DNA of 64,000 bases from Streptomyces sp. NBC_01471 (GCF_041438865.1 NZ_CP109450.1:310001-374000), one strand, 5' to 3'; shown: positions 42,862 through 50,702, numbered from the stretch's first letter. Numbers and translations: made by a program. Notes: generated by a model from the sequence alone, not told the origin.

Positions 42862-44355
42862 TCAGTTCACATAGACCTCCGCCCGGTCCACGCTCACGTA
42901 CGACGCCTGGGACTGCCCGTCGTGTTCGCCCGTCACCCGTACCTGGAGCGTGTGCTTTCCGTAGGGCAGGTGCGGGCTGAGGAACTGGAGCGTCTCGCCC
43001 GTACGGATCGCCCCGTAGTAGTCCAGCCGCTGCTCGGGGCCGCCGTCGATACTGAGGCCCGCATAGCCGTTTCCGGTGTCGCGGACGGACAGCAGGGCGA
43101 TCCGGGTACCGGTGAAGGTGAACGTGGCGGTGTTCCCCGCGCGGTCGATCCAGTGGTCGTCGCCCCAGAAGCACTGGGCCGCGCAGCCTGTGCCCGAGTT
43201 CCAGTCGCCGGTGTAGGTGACGGTCCCGTCGCCGCTGGAGCGGCCGTCGTCATTGATCCAGTAGGCGCCCGGGCCCGGGTCCCCGGACGGGAGATCCTGG
43301 GTGGCCCCCGTCGCGAGCGGGCGGCCGAGGGCGGGGCTTCCGTCGGCGTTCCAGCCGATGCGCTGAGCACGGCTGGTGCGGTCGCTGTAGGTGACGGCCG
43401 AGGTGGTCTTGGCGTGGTAGACCATCCAGTCCTCGGTACCGTCGGGCGAACGGAAGAAGGCGTGGTGGCCCGGGCCGAAGACGCCGTGGTCGTCGGCGCG
43501 GGAGAAGACCGGCCCCTGGTGCTGAGTCCAGTTGCCGGGTACCAGCGGGTCGGCGTCGGACGGGAGCGACATCATCCAGATCTGGTAATCCGGTTTTCCG
43601 GTGTCGCACGTGGAATAGGTCAGCCAGGTACGCCCGTTCCGGTACAGAAACTCCGGCCCCTCCCGGACTTCGGGGCAGCCCCCGGCCGCGTCGATGGCGA
43701 CCGCATCGCCCGAGACGGTGTAAGGATTCGACAGAGGCGCGAGATTCAGCCCGTTGTGCTGGTACTGGTTGATGCCGCTGTACGCGAGGTAGAGCCGGCC
43801 GTTGTGCTGGAGGATGCCGGGGTCGATGGCGAAGTCGGCGGCGTGGTTGGGCGGCGCCAGCTCCGCCTTGAAGTGGTACGAGCCTGCCGGGTCGTCGCCG
43901 TCGGACTCCGCGACGTAGATCCGGTGGTGGTCGTCGACACCGTCGTCAGCGGTGTAGTAGAGGTACCAGCGGTCTCCGAAGCGGTAGAACTCGGGGGCGA
44001 AGATGTCCCTGTTACGGGAGCTGTCGCTGTCGGTCCAGATGGTGATGGGATCGGCGGTGAGCAGAGTGCTGAGGGACGGCGAGCGCCACATGCGGACGCT
44101 GCTGCCCTGAGTGGTGGTCAGGTAGTAGTTCCCGTTCCAGTACGTCATGAACGGGTCGGGGCCGGTGTTGAGCGGGTTCCGGAACGAGCCCGCGGCGGCG
44201 GTCTGCGGGACAGCCGCAGGGGCAGTCGGGGCAGTCGCCGCAGTGGCGGGCCGCGCGGTGCACGTCACGGCGAGGATCAGCCCGAGCGCGGTCAGGACGC
44301 CGAGCAGGCGCACGAGGCGCAGTGGACTTACGGGTCTGTGGAGTTGCGTGCCCAT
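42862..44355 (-). CDS. secreted GH43 glycosidase (arabinosidase / xylosidase type)
   Basis: A 497-residue exported five-blade beta-propeller enzyme. AAGGAG precedes the ATG by six bases; the signal peptide (RLLGVLTALGLILAVTCTA) is cleaved near ATAA. Expected catalytic acids appear in GPDPFMTYWNGNYYL (general base), FAIDPGIL (pKa modulator) and REGPEFLYRNG (general acid). A C-terminal beta-sandwich, about 355-497 (TGDWNSG, TFTFTGTRIALLSVRDTGNGYAGLSIDG), is probably a carbohydrate-binding module. It is opposite the GH54-like gene and has a LacI-type operator upstream, so the two are likely to act on arabinose-rich plant polymers together. Confidence 0.9.
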   Translation of the reverse strand: MGTQLHRPVSPLRLVRLLGVLTALGLILAVTCTARPATAATAPTAPAAVPQTAAAGSFRNPLNTGPDPFMTYWNGNYYLTTTQGSSVRMWRSPSLSTLLTADPITIWTDSDSSRNRDIFAPEFYRFGDRWYLYYTADDGVDDHHRIYVAESDGDDPAGSYHFKAELAPPNHAADFAIDPGILQHNGRLYLAYSGINQYQHNGLNLAPLSNPYTVSGDAVAIDAAGGCPEVREGPEFLYRNGRTWLTYSTCDTGKPDYQIWMMSLPSDADPLVPGNWTQHQGPVFSRADDHGVFGPGHHAFFRSPDGTEDWMVYHAKTTSAVTYSDRTSRAQRIGWNADGSPALGRPLATGATQDLPSGDPGPGAYWINDDGRSSGDGTVTYTGDWNSGTGCAAQCFWGDDHWIDRAGNTATFTFTGTRIALLSVRDTGNGYAGLSIDGGPEQRLDYYGAIRTGETLQFLSPHLPYGKHTLQVRVTGEHDGQSQASYVSVDRAEVYVN

Positions 44356-44947
44356 GAGGGACTCCTTCTCTGCGGACCGCTTTCGCACAGTGGGGGCGGG
44401 TGGAATTGCGGGGCGGGTGGAGTTGCCGGGCGACCGGATGAGGCCGGTCGTGAGGTGCGCGGGACTGCGTGCAGGCATCGGCGCGCACCCTGCCGCAGTG
44501 CGCCGGGGCGCCTCTTTGCATCGATGTAATCCCGATGGTGCGTCACCGTAGAGTGGAGCTGACTCAGCGTCAAGGTAGTTGGCTTGCCCGGCACTTGCCG
44601 CGGGGACTTCGGGAACACGGAGCGCGCCGGGGCCACAGCCACGCTCCGGACTCGGGCCGCACCACGGAAATCGCACCTGTTTCGCGCCGAAAGCCTGCAC
44701 TTGAAAAAGAAACCAAAATCTCATCCATGCAGGCCAGAAGGCAGTTTACGATGAGACCAATTCATTTCGTCCACATGTTGGACACTCTTTCATCGCCTCT
44801 CCCGCCCCCGTGAGCTGCTCAGACCTCCGCTTCCGTCACGGTCAGCGGACACTCACGTCCGAAAATCGATCGGCAACGTGCGGCAACTCTCCGCACCGGC
44901 CAGACTCCTGTCCGCAACCAATCACCCCCTTCGACAGGAGTTTCGAA
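44356..44947. other. divergent spacer between GH43 and SSI genes
   Basis: 592 bases without a gene. It holds the LacI-type site at 44516-44529, an AT-rich stretch 44690-44800 with an inverted repeat GTCCA-CATGT-TGGAC (44769-44783), and the SSI leader. Both genes are usually growth-phase regulated in Streptomyces, and this is where such control would act. Confidence 0.45.
44516..44529. promoter_or_regulatory. LacI-family operator candidate upstream of the GH43 gene
   Basis: TTGCATCGATGTAA is an even palindrome with the central CG typical of LacI/GalR sites (12 of 14 symmetric). It lies 161-174 bases before the GH43 ATG. A repressor gene is not in the window. Confidence 0.5.
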
Positions 44948-45376
44948 ATGCGGCACAGCCTCAAGACGCTCGGCGCTGCGGCACTCGCGGCGGCGGCCTG
45001 CGTGACCACCCTCGCCGGAACGGCGCACGCCCAGTCGACGAGCATCTACGCCCCCTCCGCCCTGGTGCTCACCGTCGGCCGCGGAGACGAGACGGCGTCG
45101 ACGGTCGTCCGTGCCGTCACCCTGAGCTGCGCCCCTCAGCCGCGGGGGACCCACCCTGCGAGCCAGGCCGCCTGTGCCGAACTGAAGGCCGTGGGCGGTG
45201 ACTTGGGCCTGCTCTCCGCCGTCCCCACGGACCAGCGGTGTTCGTTCCTGTGGGCTCCCGTGACGGTGACCGCCGACGGCGTCTGGCAGGGCCGACGCGT
45301 CGCCTGGCGGGCCACCTACGGCAACGCCTGCCAGATGGAAGCGGCTCTCTCCGAGAGCTCGGTCTTCAACTTCTGA
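44948..45376 (+). CDS. subtilisin inhibitor-like protein (SSI family)
   Basis: A 142-residue exported protease inhibitor. AGGAG lies eight bases before the ATG; signal peptide LKTLGAAALAAAACVTTLAGTAHAQ. The mature part has the family core SALVLTVGRGD, the first disulfide pair (LSCAPQP and AACAEL) and the second around the reactive site (RCSFLWAPVTVTADGVWQGRRV ... NACQM). Aligning C-x-P1 of SSI, the P1 residue is Phe rather than the Met or Lys usual in the family, and the next residue is Leu. That predicts specificity towards subtilisin/chymotrypsin-like enzymes. Such inhibitors restrain secreted proteases during development. Confidence 0.92.
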   Translation: MRHSLKTLGAAALAAAACVTTLAGTAHAQSTSIYAPSALVLTVGRGDETASTVVRAVTLSCAPQPRGTHPASQAACAELKAVGGDLGLLSAVPTDQRCSFLWAPVTVTADGVWQGRRVAWRATYGNACQMEAALSESSVFNF

Positions 45377-45403
45377 CCTGCCGTCTCCGATCTGCCGCGC
45401 ACC

Positions 45404-45431
45404 TGTGCAACCCCGAAAGCGGGGTTGCACA
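45404..45431 (+). terminator. SSI gene terminator
   Basis: TGTGCAACCCC (45404-45414), loop GAAAGC, GGGGTTGCACA (45421-45431): a perfect 11-bp stem 27 bases past the stop codon. A classic intrinsic terminator, though without a strong U-tract. Confidence 0.85.
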
Positions 45432-45475
45432 GACCCGGCAGCGACTGCGATCGGCGCGACGATGTCCCTTGTCAG

Positions 45476-45503
45476 GTCGTGGCGTTGGGGTCGTGGCGTT
45501 GGG
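45476..45503. repeat. tandem 14-bp duplication
   Basis: GTCGTGGCGTTGGG occurs twice head to tail (45476-45489 and 45490-45503) in non-coding DNA. It is a perfect local duplication, with no other known role. Confidence 0.8.
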
Positions 45504-45804
45504 CCTGCGAGTACCGCGCCTGACCGCTCGGCGACTTGGGTGTTTCATGCCGGAGTGACGCCTTTTTCATTCCTTCTGATGAACACCCAATTTTTCCCGG
45601 TGCGCCGGATTCCACAGCCCGCATAGTGACAGCGCGACGGCTCCGGCACGCGACCGGCCGCCGGGAACACCGGGCCCACCCCACACGGGTGTTCACCACA
45701 CCTCCCGGCCGCTGACCAGCGTGCCGCAGGGCCGTCGCGCACCGTACGGGACGGCCGCCACACACGGCCGTCCCGTCTCCTGGCCTGACGAAAGGTGAGA
45801 GCCC

Positions 45805-46338
45805 ATGCGGATCGAAGCGGTCAACCGGGTCAAACTCGTGTTCACCCTGTTCGACGCCGACGGCAACGGGGTCCTGGAATCCGACGACTTCAACCTGATG
45901 AGCAGCCGGGTCGCCACGGCCGTGCCCGGAGCCGACACGGCACGGAAGCAGGCGATGCGGGCCGCCTTCACGCGCTACTGGACCACGTTGGCCGGTGAAC
46001 TCGACACCAACCACGACGGCCGGATCACCTACGACGAGTACCAGGCGTGCGTCCTGTCGCCGGAGCGCTTCAGCGGTGCGATCGACGAGTTCGCGGCCGG
46101 CTTCGCGCGCTTCGGCGACGTGGATGGCAGCGGTACCGTCACCCGCCAGGTGTTCACCGGCATGATGAGAGGAGTCGGCTTCGACCTGCCGAACATCCAT
46201 GCCCTCTTCGACGCCTTCGAGCCCGACGACGCCGACCGGGTCAGGGTGGACGTCTGGGAAGCCGAGATCAAGAACTTCTACGCCCCGGACAAGGGCGGTA
46301 TCCCTGCCGACCTGCTGGCGGCCCTTCCGGCGGCCTGA
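45805..46338 (+). CDS. EF-hand calcium-binding protein (calerythrin-like)
   Basis: A 177-residue cytoplasmic protein with four EF-hand positions. Loop 1 is D17-D28 (DADGNGVLESDD), loop 2 is D67-E78 (DTNHDGRITYDE, fully canonical), loop 3 is D105-V116 (DVDGSGTVTRQV, with no acidic residue at position 12), and loop 4 about 139-150 is degenerate (EPDDADRVRVDV). The pattern is that of calerythrin and Streptomyces Cab proteins, thought to buffer or sense Ca2+ during aerial growth. GAAAGGTGAG precedes the ATG. Confidence 0.9.
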   Translation: MRIEAVNRVKLVFTLFDADGNGVLESDDFNLMSSRVATAVPGADTARKQAMRAAFTRYWTTLAGELDTNHDGRITYDEYQACVLSPERFSGAIDEFAAGFARFGDVDGSGTVTRQVFTGMMRGVGFDLPNIHALFDAFEPDDADRVRVDVWEAEIKNFYAPDKGGIPADLLAALPAA

Positions 46339-46514
46339 TTCGGCCCCGTCCGGCGACTCGCTCCGTACCGGACGAGCCGCCGGACTGCCCCGCCCCCGCA
46401 CCCGATTCGGCACAGGCGCGGGGCCGGGGCCGGGCGGGCCAGTCCGGGCCGGGGCCCCAGCCGGTCAGCCGGCGCACGTCGCCGAACCCCCAACTGCCAT
46501 ACGCTGGGCCGGGT

Positions 46515-47552
46515 TCACATCTGCCGCACGACAGGAACCGATTCGCAGCCACGGAGCCCGGCATCCCTGCGTGCCTGTCCTGGCGACCCCCCGCTGCCCA
46601 CCACCCGGCCGTCGAGAACCGCCAGCCAGTCGCCCTCGGACGGCGCTGCCGACAGCCCCTCCACGCCGGCCGGTTCGAGGGCCCGCAGCAGCGCCGGGTC
46701 GGGTCCCGTCGGTGTGGCGGCCTCGGGCGGTGCGCCCGCGCGCCACTCGGCGATGGTCCGCTCACCTCCTCTGGCGCGTACCCACAGCACGTGCTGCAGC
46801 ACGATCAGCGGCCCCAGTGCGGTCAGGAGCGGAAACGCCCCGGTCAGCATCCCGAGCGCGAACAGCAGGCTGACGGAGCCGGAGACCACCAGCCCGACCC
46901 CGGCAGCGAGAAGCCCCGCGGCCCGCCCGAACGCCTTGACCATCGCCAGCGGGAAGAGCACCAGGAGCAGCAGGTCCCCCAGGCCGAGCGCCACCGGCGG
47001 ACTGTCCCGTGTGATGGCCAGCAAAGGGGCGAACGGCAGCCCCCTGACCTGGGCGGCGAACCGGTCCGTGACCGAGGTGAGTACGGTCGCCACGAGGTCG
47101 TAGCAGGCGAGTGTGCCCGCGAACCACGCCGCATGGGCCGACCGCATACCGCTCTGCACCCACATGTTGGCCACCCCCACCACCGCGACGGCGAGCAGCA
47201 CATCGGTGAGCACCATCACGGTGAGCGGCCGCTCCGCCCAGGCGAATCCGGCGGTGGCCGCGACGGCGGCGCACGCGATCACCCAGGCTCGCCCTGCGCC
47301 GCACAGCGGCGCGAGGGCGAACTGGAGCGCCGCGCAGAGGACCAGGCCGAAGGCCACTGCCACCGCGTCCCGGGGCAGGGCGAGATACACCAGGGGAGCC
47401 GCCACCACCACGGCGCACATCACGGCGACATCGGGCAACTCGTATCTGCCGACAGGGGGACGGGGCATCCGGACCCGGGCGAAGTAGGCGGCGCCTCCCG
47501 CGGTGACGGCGGCGACGCAGCAGTTGAGACCCACCAGGGCGGCGGCACTCAT
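46515..47552 (-). CDS. polytopic membrane protein with presenilin-type YD/GxGD motifs
   Basis: A 345-residue protein with about nine hydrophobic helices in residues 1-258 and a soluble C-terminal tail. Two conserved-looking acidic sites sit inside helices: Y151-D152 (LACYDLVATV) and G190-L-G-D193 (LGLGDLLLLVLFPL), 41 residues apart, the signature of GxGD intramembrane aspartyl proteases (presenilin, SPP, prepilin peptidase). A weaker PLL stretch (241-243, FPLLTALGP) stands where presenilins have PAL. The tail (308-345: DWLAVLDGRVVGS ... RQM) recalls the small DUF5678 domain. It is the last gene after a peptide ORF and a PaaK-like enzyme; its ATG overlaps the previous stop by 4 bp. Protease activity is inferred, not shown. 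Confidence 0.6.
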   Translation of the reverse strand: MSAAALVGLNCCVAAVTAGGAAYFARVRMPRPPVGRYELPDVAVMCAVVVAAPLVYLALPRDAVAVAFGLVLCAALQFALAPLCGAGRAWVIACAAVAATAGFAWAERPLTVMVLTDVLLAVAVVGVANMWVQSGMRSAHAAWFAGTLACYDLVATVLTSVTDRFAAQVRGLPFAPLLAITRDSPPVALGLGDLLLLVLFPLAMVKAFGRAAGLLAAGVGLVVSGSVSLLFALGMLTGAFPLLTALGPLIVLQHVLWVRARGGERTIAEWRAGAPPEAATPTGPDPALLRALEPAGVEGLSAAPSEGDWLAVLDGRVVGSGGSPGQARRDAGLRGCESVPVVRQM

Positions 47553-49015
47553 GCCGGGCTCGCGACGCGTACCGCGGCCGGGCGGGCCGACTCGAAGGTG
47601 TGCTCCCGCAGATCGGCCCGGACCGGGCCGGTCGGCGGCAGCGCGGCCGGGTCGTCATGGAGGACGATCGCGTCCAGTGCGAGGCCCGCAGCGGTGGCCC
47701 GGTCCTCCAGCCTGCCGAGCAGGGCGGCAGCGGGCAGCCGGCGGACCAGGACGTGGAGCCGCGGCCCCGGGGGGTGCTCGACCAGGGCATGGCGCGCAGG
47801 CAGCGGAATGTCCGGCTCCGCCTCCAGCAGGTTCAGCACCGACCGGGTGGGGACGGCGCGGCTCAGCGGACCCGACCAGCGGCCGAGTACGGGCGAGGTC
47901 GCCGGCAGGTGGGCGAGTTCGCACCTGGGCGCGGCCTCCGGACGCGCGACCAGATCACCGGTCGCGTAACGCAGCAGCAGGGTGCAGTCCCGATAGGGCA
48001 CATACGGGGTCTGGACGATGGTGCCGATCGCGCCGGGCGGCGTCGGCTCATGGGTCACGGGATCGAGTATCTCCAGGTGCCCGAACTCGGTGGTGTGGTG
48101 CAGATGCCCCTCGGTGCACGGCGTCCCGCCCGACGGCAGGGTCTCGGTCATCATGTACGCCGTGGAGATCCGGGCGCCCAGGGCGGCGGCTGCCCGCTCC
48201 TTCAGCGGCTCGGACAGCACTTCTCCGCCGACGCCGATGGACTCCAGGCCGAAGTCCGAAGCCCGCCAGCCGCTGCGCTCCGCCTCCTCCACCAGGGCGG
48301 ACAGGTAGGACGCGGAGATCGTCAGGTGGGTGATCTGCGGGGCCTTGCCCCGCAGCCCGAGCGGGGTGGCGAGCCGGTCCAGCGCCACCACCGGGTCGAC
48401 GGTGCCGATCTGGACGAACGAGGCGCCGATCCGGGTCACCGACTCCTCCACGTTGATCAGCGGCAGGGTCGCCCGGGAACAGCCCGCGTACGCCATGGTG
48501 TGGCGGGGCCGCAGCCCCATGCCGAGCACGGCCGAGACGGTGCTCATGGCGACCGCGATCTCCACCTCGGCCCGGGAGTACCAGACGGTGGTGGGCGTAC
48601 CGCTGGTCCCCGTGGTGAGTGCCATCAGCGCGGGAGTGGAAGCAGCGGACACGAAGGCAGCGGGCAGGCCGCGCAGAGCCGCCTTGGGCGTGACGGGGAT
48701 CCGGTCCCAGGTGTCCGGCGTGAGGGTGAGGGGATCGAGCCCCAGGCCGTCGAAGGTCCGCCGGTAGTAGGCCGTGTGCTGGGCGGCGGCCCGGGCCGTG
48801 GCCCGGAGACTTCGTTCGGTGACGGTCCGCCGTACGGCGGGGTCGACGGCACCGGCCTGACCGGGCAGCAGAGCCGAGTCCGCTCCGGGCTCTCCGAACT
48901 CCGCCAGAGTCGCGACCAGGTCGCGGGCGATACGTTCGAGGTCCTGTGGCCGGATCCGACGATTGCGCAGGATCGCCAGGCCGTAACGGAGTTGACTGAG
49001 GGCGGTGCCGAACAA
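47549..49015 (-). CDS. adenylate-forming enzyme of the PaaK / coenzyme F390 synthetase-like group
   Basis: A 488-residue member of the ANL superfamily. The TTG at 49015 is chosen because AGGAGG lies just upstream and because the N-terminus then reads FGTALSQLRYGLAILRN; longer frames run over the peptide ORF. The P-loop is MALTTGTSGTPTTVWYS, the adenylate motif STAYMMTETLPSGG and the hinge LLLRYATGDLV. The C-terminal part (from about 400) is shorter and less typical than in phenylacetate-CoA ligase. It may activate an aryl or peptide carboxylate. Preceded by a 22-residue ORF and overlapping the GxGD membrane protein gene by 4 bp. Confidence 0.75.
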   Translation of the reverse strand: MFGTALSQLRYGLAILRNRRIRPQDLERIARDLVATLAEFGEPGADSALLPGQAGAVDPAVRRTVTERSLRATARAAAQHTAYYRRTFDGLGLDPLTLTPDTWDRIPVTPKAALRGLPAAFVSAASTPALMALTTGTSGTPTTVWYSRAEVEIAVAMSTVSAVLGMGLRPRHTMAYAGCSRATLPLINVEESVTRIGASFVQIGTVDPVVALDRLATPLGLRGKAPQITHLTISASYLSALVEEAERSGWRASDFGLESIGVGGEVLSEPLKERAAAALGARISTAYMMTETLPSGGTPCTEGHLHHTTEFGHLEILDPVTHEPTPPGAIGTIVQTPYVPYRDCTLLLRYATGDLVARPEAAPRCELAHLPATSPVLGRWSGPLSRAVPTRSVLNLLEAEPDIPLPARHALVEHPPGPRLHVLVRRLPAAALLGRLEDRATAAGLALDAIVLHDDPAALPPTGPVRADLREHTFESARPAAVRVASPA

Positions 49016-49073
49016 GGGGGCCTCCTGGTGCCTGGACCGGGGATGACTTCCCGGTCCAGGCCGGGGCCGATCG

Positions 49074-49142
49074 TCAGACCATGCTGGCGAACATCGCCGC
49101 GGTGAGCGTGCTGAAGGCGTACTTGATGTAGTGCTTGACCAT
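49074..49142 (-). CDS. 22-residue peptide ORF, candidate precursor/signal peptide
   Basis: A tiny ORF of 23 codons. It begins MVKHYIKYAF (basic and aromatic) and ends AAMFASMV (hydrophobic, small side chains), giving a positively charged end and a helix-forming tail that could lie in or on a membrane. AAGGGAGA is placed about seven bases before the ATG, and a good promoter is found 85 bases upstream, so it is probably translated. The stop lies 58 bases before the TTG of the PaaK-like gene. I know no family for it. It could be a peptide signal, a toxin or the substrate of the GxGD membrane protein. A leader peptide is an alternative. Confidence 0.6.
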   Translation of the reverse strand: MVKHYIKYAFSTLTAAMFASMV

Positions 49143-49162
49143 TCTGGATCTCCCTTGTCCGG

Positions 49163-49179
49163 GCCGCCCAAGGGGCGGC
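49163..49179 (-). promoter_or_regulatory. leader hairpin before the peptide ORF
   Basis: GCCGCCC (49163-49169), a 3-base loop and GGGCGGC (49173-49179) form a 7-bp GC stem in the 5' leader, about 20 bases before the peptide start. It is downstream of the proposed promoter and could act as attenuator or stabiliser. Confidence 0.4.
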
Positions 49180-49230
49180 TGGGCTCCTCGTGGTGCACTC
49201 CCGGCCGAGGGCGGCCGTTCGATGAACGAG

Positions 49231-49259
49231 ACATTAGAGCAAGGGAGTTAATGCCTCAA
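49231..49259 (-). promoter_or_regulatory. promoter of the peptide/PaaK-like/GxGD operon
   Basis: On the minus strand TTGAGG (49259-49254), a 17-base spacer and TAATGT (49236-49231) match the vegetative consensus well. The transcript would begin near 49224 and carry the peptide ORF first. Confidence 0.6.
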
Positions 49260-49725
49260 CGGTATCGCCGGACTGAACCTGGCCCCTGCGCCGCCGGCCG
49301 GCACTCACCGGCCCGCCGACGACCTTCCCGCCCTGCCTGAGGGGCTGCTTCGCCGCCGTGGAGTACGCGGTCACACGAGAAGCACGGGAGCTGCGGGCAA
49401 CGGTCTGACGCCGCCGGTCCACGGATCTCGACGGCTGAGCCTCGCCCCAGCTCCAGGCCTTCAGGGCCGGATGCGGCCCCGCGGTACGTGGTTGACAACC
49501 AGTGCCCAACACGCCCAGACACCCCCGGGGCGAAAATGTTTCCACGTCATCCGAACGGCTCTCACGTCGAAACGATTCTGCACAGACACACAAAGGGACT
49601 CCGTTACCTCTTTCCGTCGGACGAGCGGGTCATGAGATCACCGATCGGAGATTCAAATGTCTGTAAATTTACGGTCAAGCGAAGGGTGATCCCCACCCTT
49701 TCGACATCGGAACCCTGGAGGTTCG
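49260..49725. other. divergent spacer between peptide operon and lyase gene
   Basis: No gene is seen in these 466 bases. It contains the palindrome GTAAATTTAC (49663-49672) in an AT-rich part, and a stem AAGGGTG-ATCCC-CACCCTT (49682-49700) just before the GGAGG that serves the plus-strand lyase gene. Both are candidate control sites for that gene. Confidence 0.45.
49682..49700 (+). promoter_or_regulatory. leader hairpin before the lyase gene
   Basis: AAGGGTG (49682-49688), 5-base loop, CACCCTT (49694-49700): 7-bp stem ending about 15 bases before the GGAGG ribosome-binding site of the gene at 49726. Possible regulatory or stabilising element. Confidence 0.35.
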
Positions 49726-50589
49726 ATGCGTTACGGACCAGCGCTGCGCGAGGACATCTCTGCGCCCGGCACCACACCGCTCATCGGTATCTACGACATG
49801 TATTCGGCTTCTGTCGCCGCCGAACACTACGACGGGTTCTTCGTCTCCGGATTCGGTTTCGCGGCTTCGCACTACGGCCTTCCCGACATCGGCTACATCG
49901 CCTGGCCGGACATGGTCGCGTTCGTGGAGCGGCTGCGTCTGGCCTTCCCGGGCCGGCACCTCCTCGTCGACATCGACGACGGATACGTGGACCCGGAGGT
50001 CGCGTGCCACGTCGTGCAGCGCCTGGACCGGGCGGGCGCGTCCGGCGTGATCCTGGAGGACCAGAAGCGTCCCCGCCGCTGCGGGCACGCCGACGGCAAG
50101 CAGGTCCTGCCGTTCGAGGAGTACCTGGACAAACTCAACATGGTGCTGGAATGCCGGGGCGAGATGGTCGTGGTGGCCCGCACGGACGCGGTCGAGGAGG
50201 ACGACATCCTCTACCGGGCCGCGGCGCTGGCCAAGACCGACGCCGATGTGGTCCTCGTCGACGGCGTACGCAGTGTGGAGTGGATCCGCCGCATCCGGGA
50301 CGTCATCGGGGACAAGCCGCTGCTCTTCAACCAGATCGCCGGCGGCAAGTCACCGCGCCTGTCGCTCCCGGAGCTGGACGCGCTGGACGTGGACGTCGCG
50401 ATCTACTCCACTCCGTGCCTCTTCGCCGCTCACGAGGCCATCGACGCCGCGATGCGGAGTCTCAAGGCAGCGAACGGACGTCTTCCCGAGGTGAGCGGCC
50501 CGCGAAGCATCGGCGTGCCGGAGTCGACACAGCTGCTGGAGCGCAACATCAGCCGCCACCACGATTCCTCCTCGCGCCTGGGTGTCTGA
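49726..50589 (+). CDS. isocitrate lyase / PEP mutase superfamily lyase
   Basis: A 287-residue TIM-barrel enzyme. GGAGG lies six bases before the ATG. Mg2+-binding region LLVDIDDGYVDP and the mobile gate EDQKRPRRCGHADGK are typical; the presence of the catalytic Cys in RRCGH points to C-C lyases such as methylisocitrate or dimethylmalate lyase. True PEP mutases of phosphonate pathways have EDKxxxxxNS instead. TDAVEEDDILYRA and LLFNQIAGGKSPRLS complete the barrel. The product may supply a small keto acid. It stands upstream of the small ORF and the NRPS cluster but on no obvious operon with them. Confidence 0.85.
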   Translation: MRYGPALREDISAPGTTPLIGIYDMYSASVAAEHYDGFFVSGFGFAASHYGLPDIGYIAWPDMVAFVERLRLAFPGRHLLVDIDDGYVDPEVACHVVQRLDRAGASGVILEDQKRPRRCGHADGKQVLPFEEYLDKLNMVLECRGEMVVVARTDAVEEDDILYRAAALAKTDADVVLVDGVRSVEWIRRIRDVIGDKPLLFNQIAGGKSPRLSLPELDALDVDVAIYSTPCLFAAHEAIDAAMRSLKAANGRLPEVSGPRSIGVPESTQLLERNISRHHDSSSRLGV

Positions 50590-50702
50590 CGGGTACCCGC
50601 GGCTTCCAGCCGCGGGTACGCCCTTGACCCGTCCGGCCGCCCGCAAGCCCTGACTGCCGACGGCCACCGCGTCGTCGCGGTGGCCGAGAGGAGCGCCACA
50701 CC

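Larger units (their letters stand above)
45377..45804. other. spacer between SSI and EF-hand genes
   Basis: 428 bases with the SSI terminator (45404-45431), a tandem 14-mer (45476-45503) and a T-rich patch near 45560-45600. I see no gene; the long minus-strand frame over this region is a shadow of the EF-hand gene. Confidence 0.45.

Noticed and set aside
45472..46413. 313-residue minus-strand frame
   Set aside because: It is antisense to the EF-hand gene, which has clear motifs and a ribosome-binding site.
49726..50589. PEP mutase of a phosphonate pathway
   Set aside because: The gate motif is RRCGH with Cys, not the EDKxxxxxNS motif of phosphonate PEP mutases, and no phosphonopyruvate decarboxylase gene is near.
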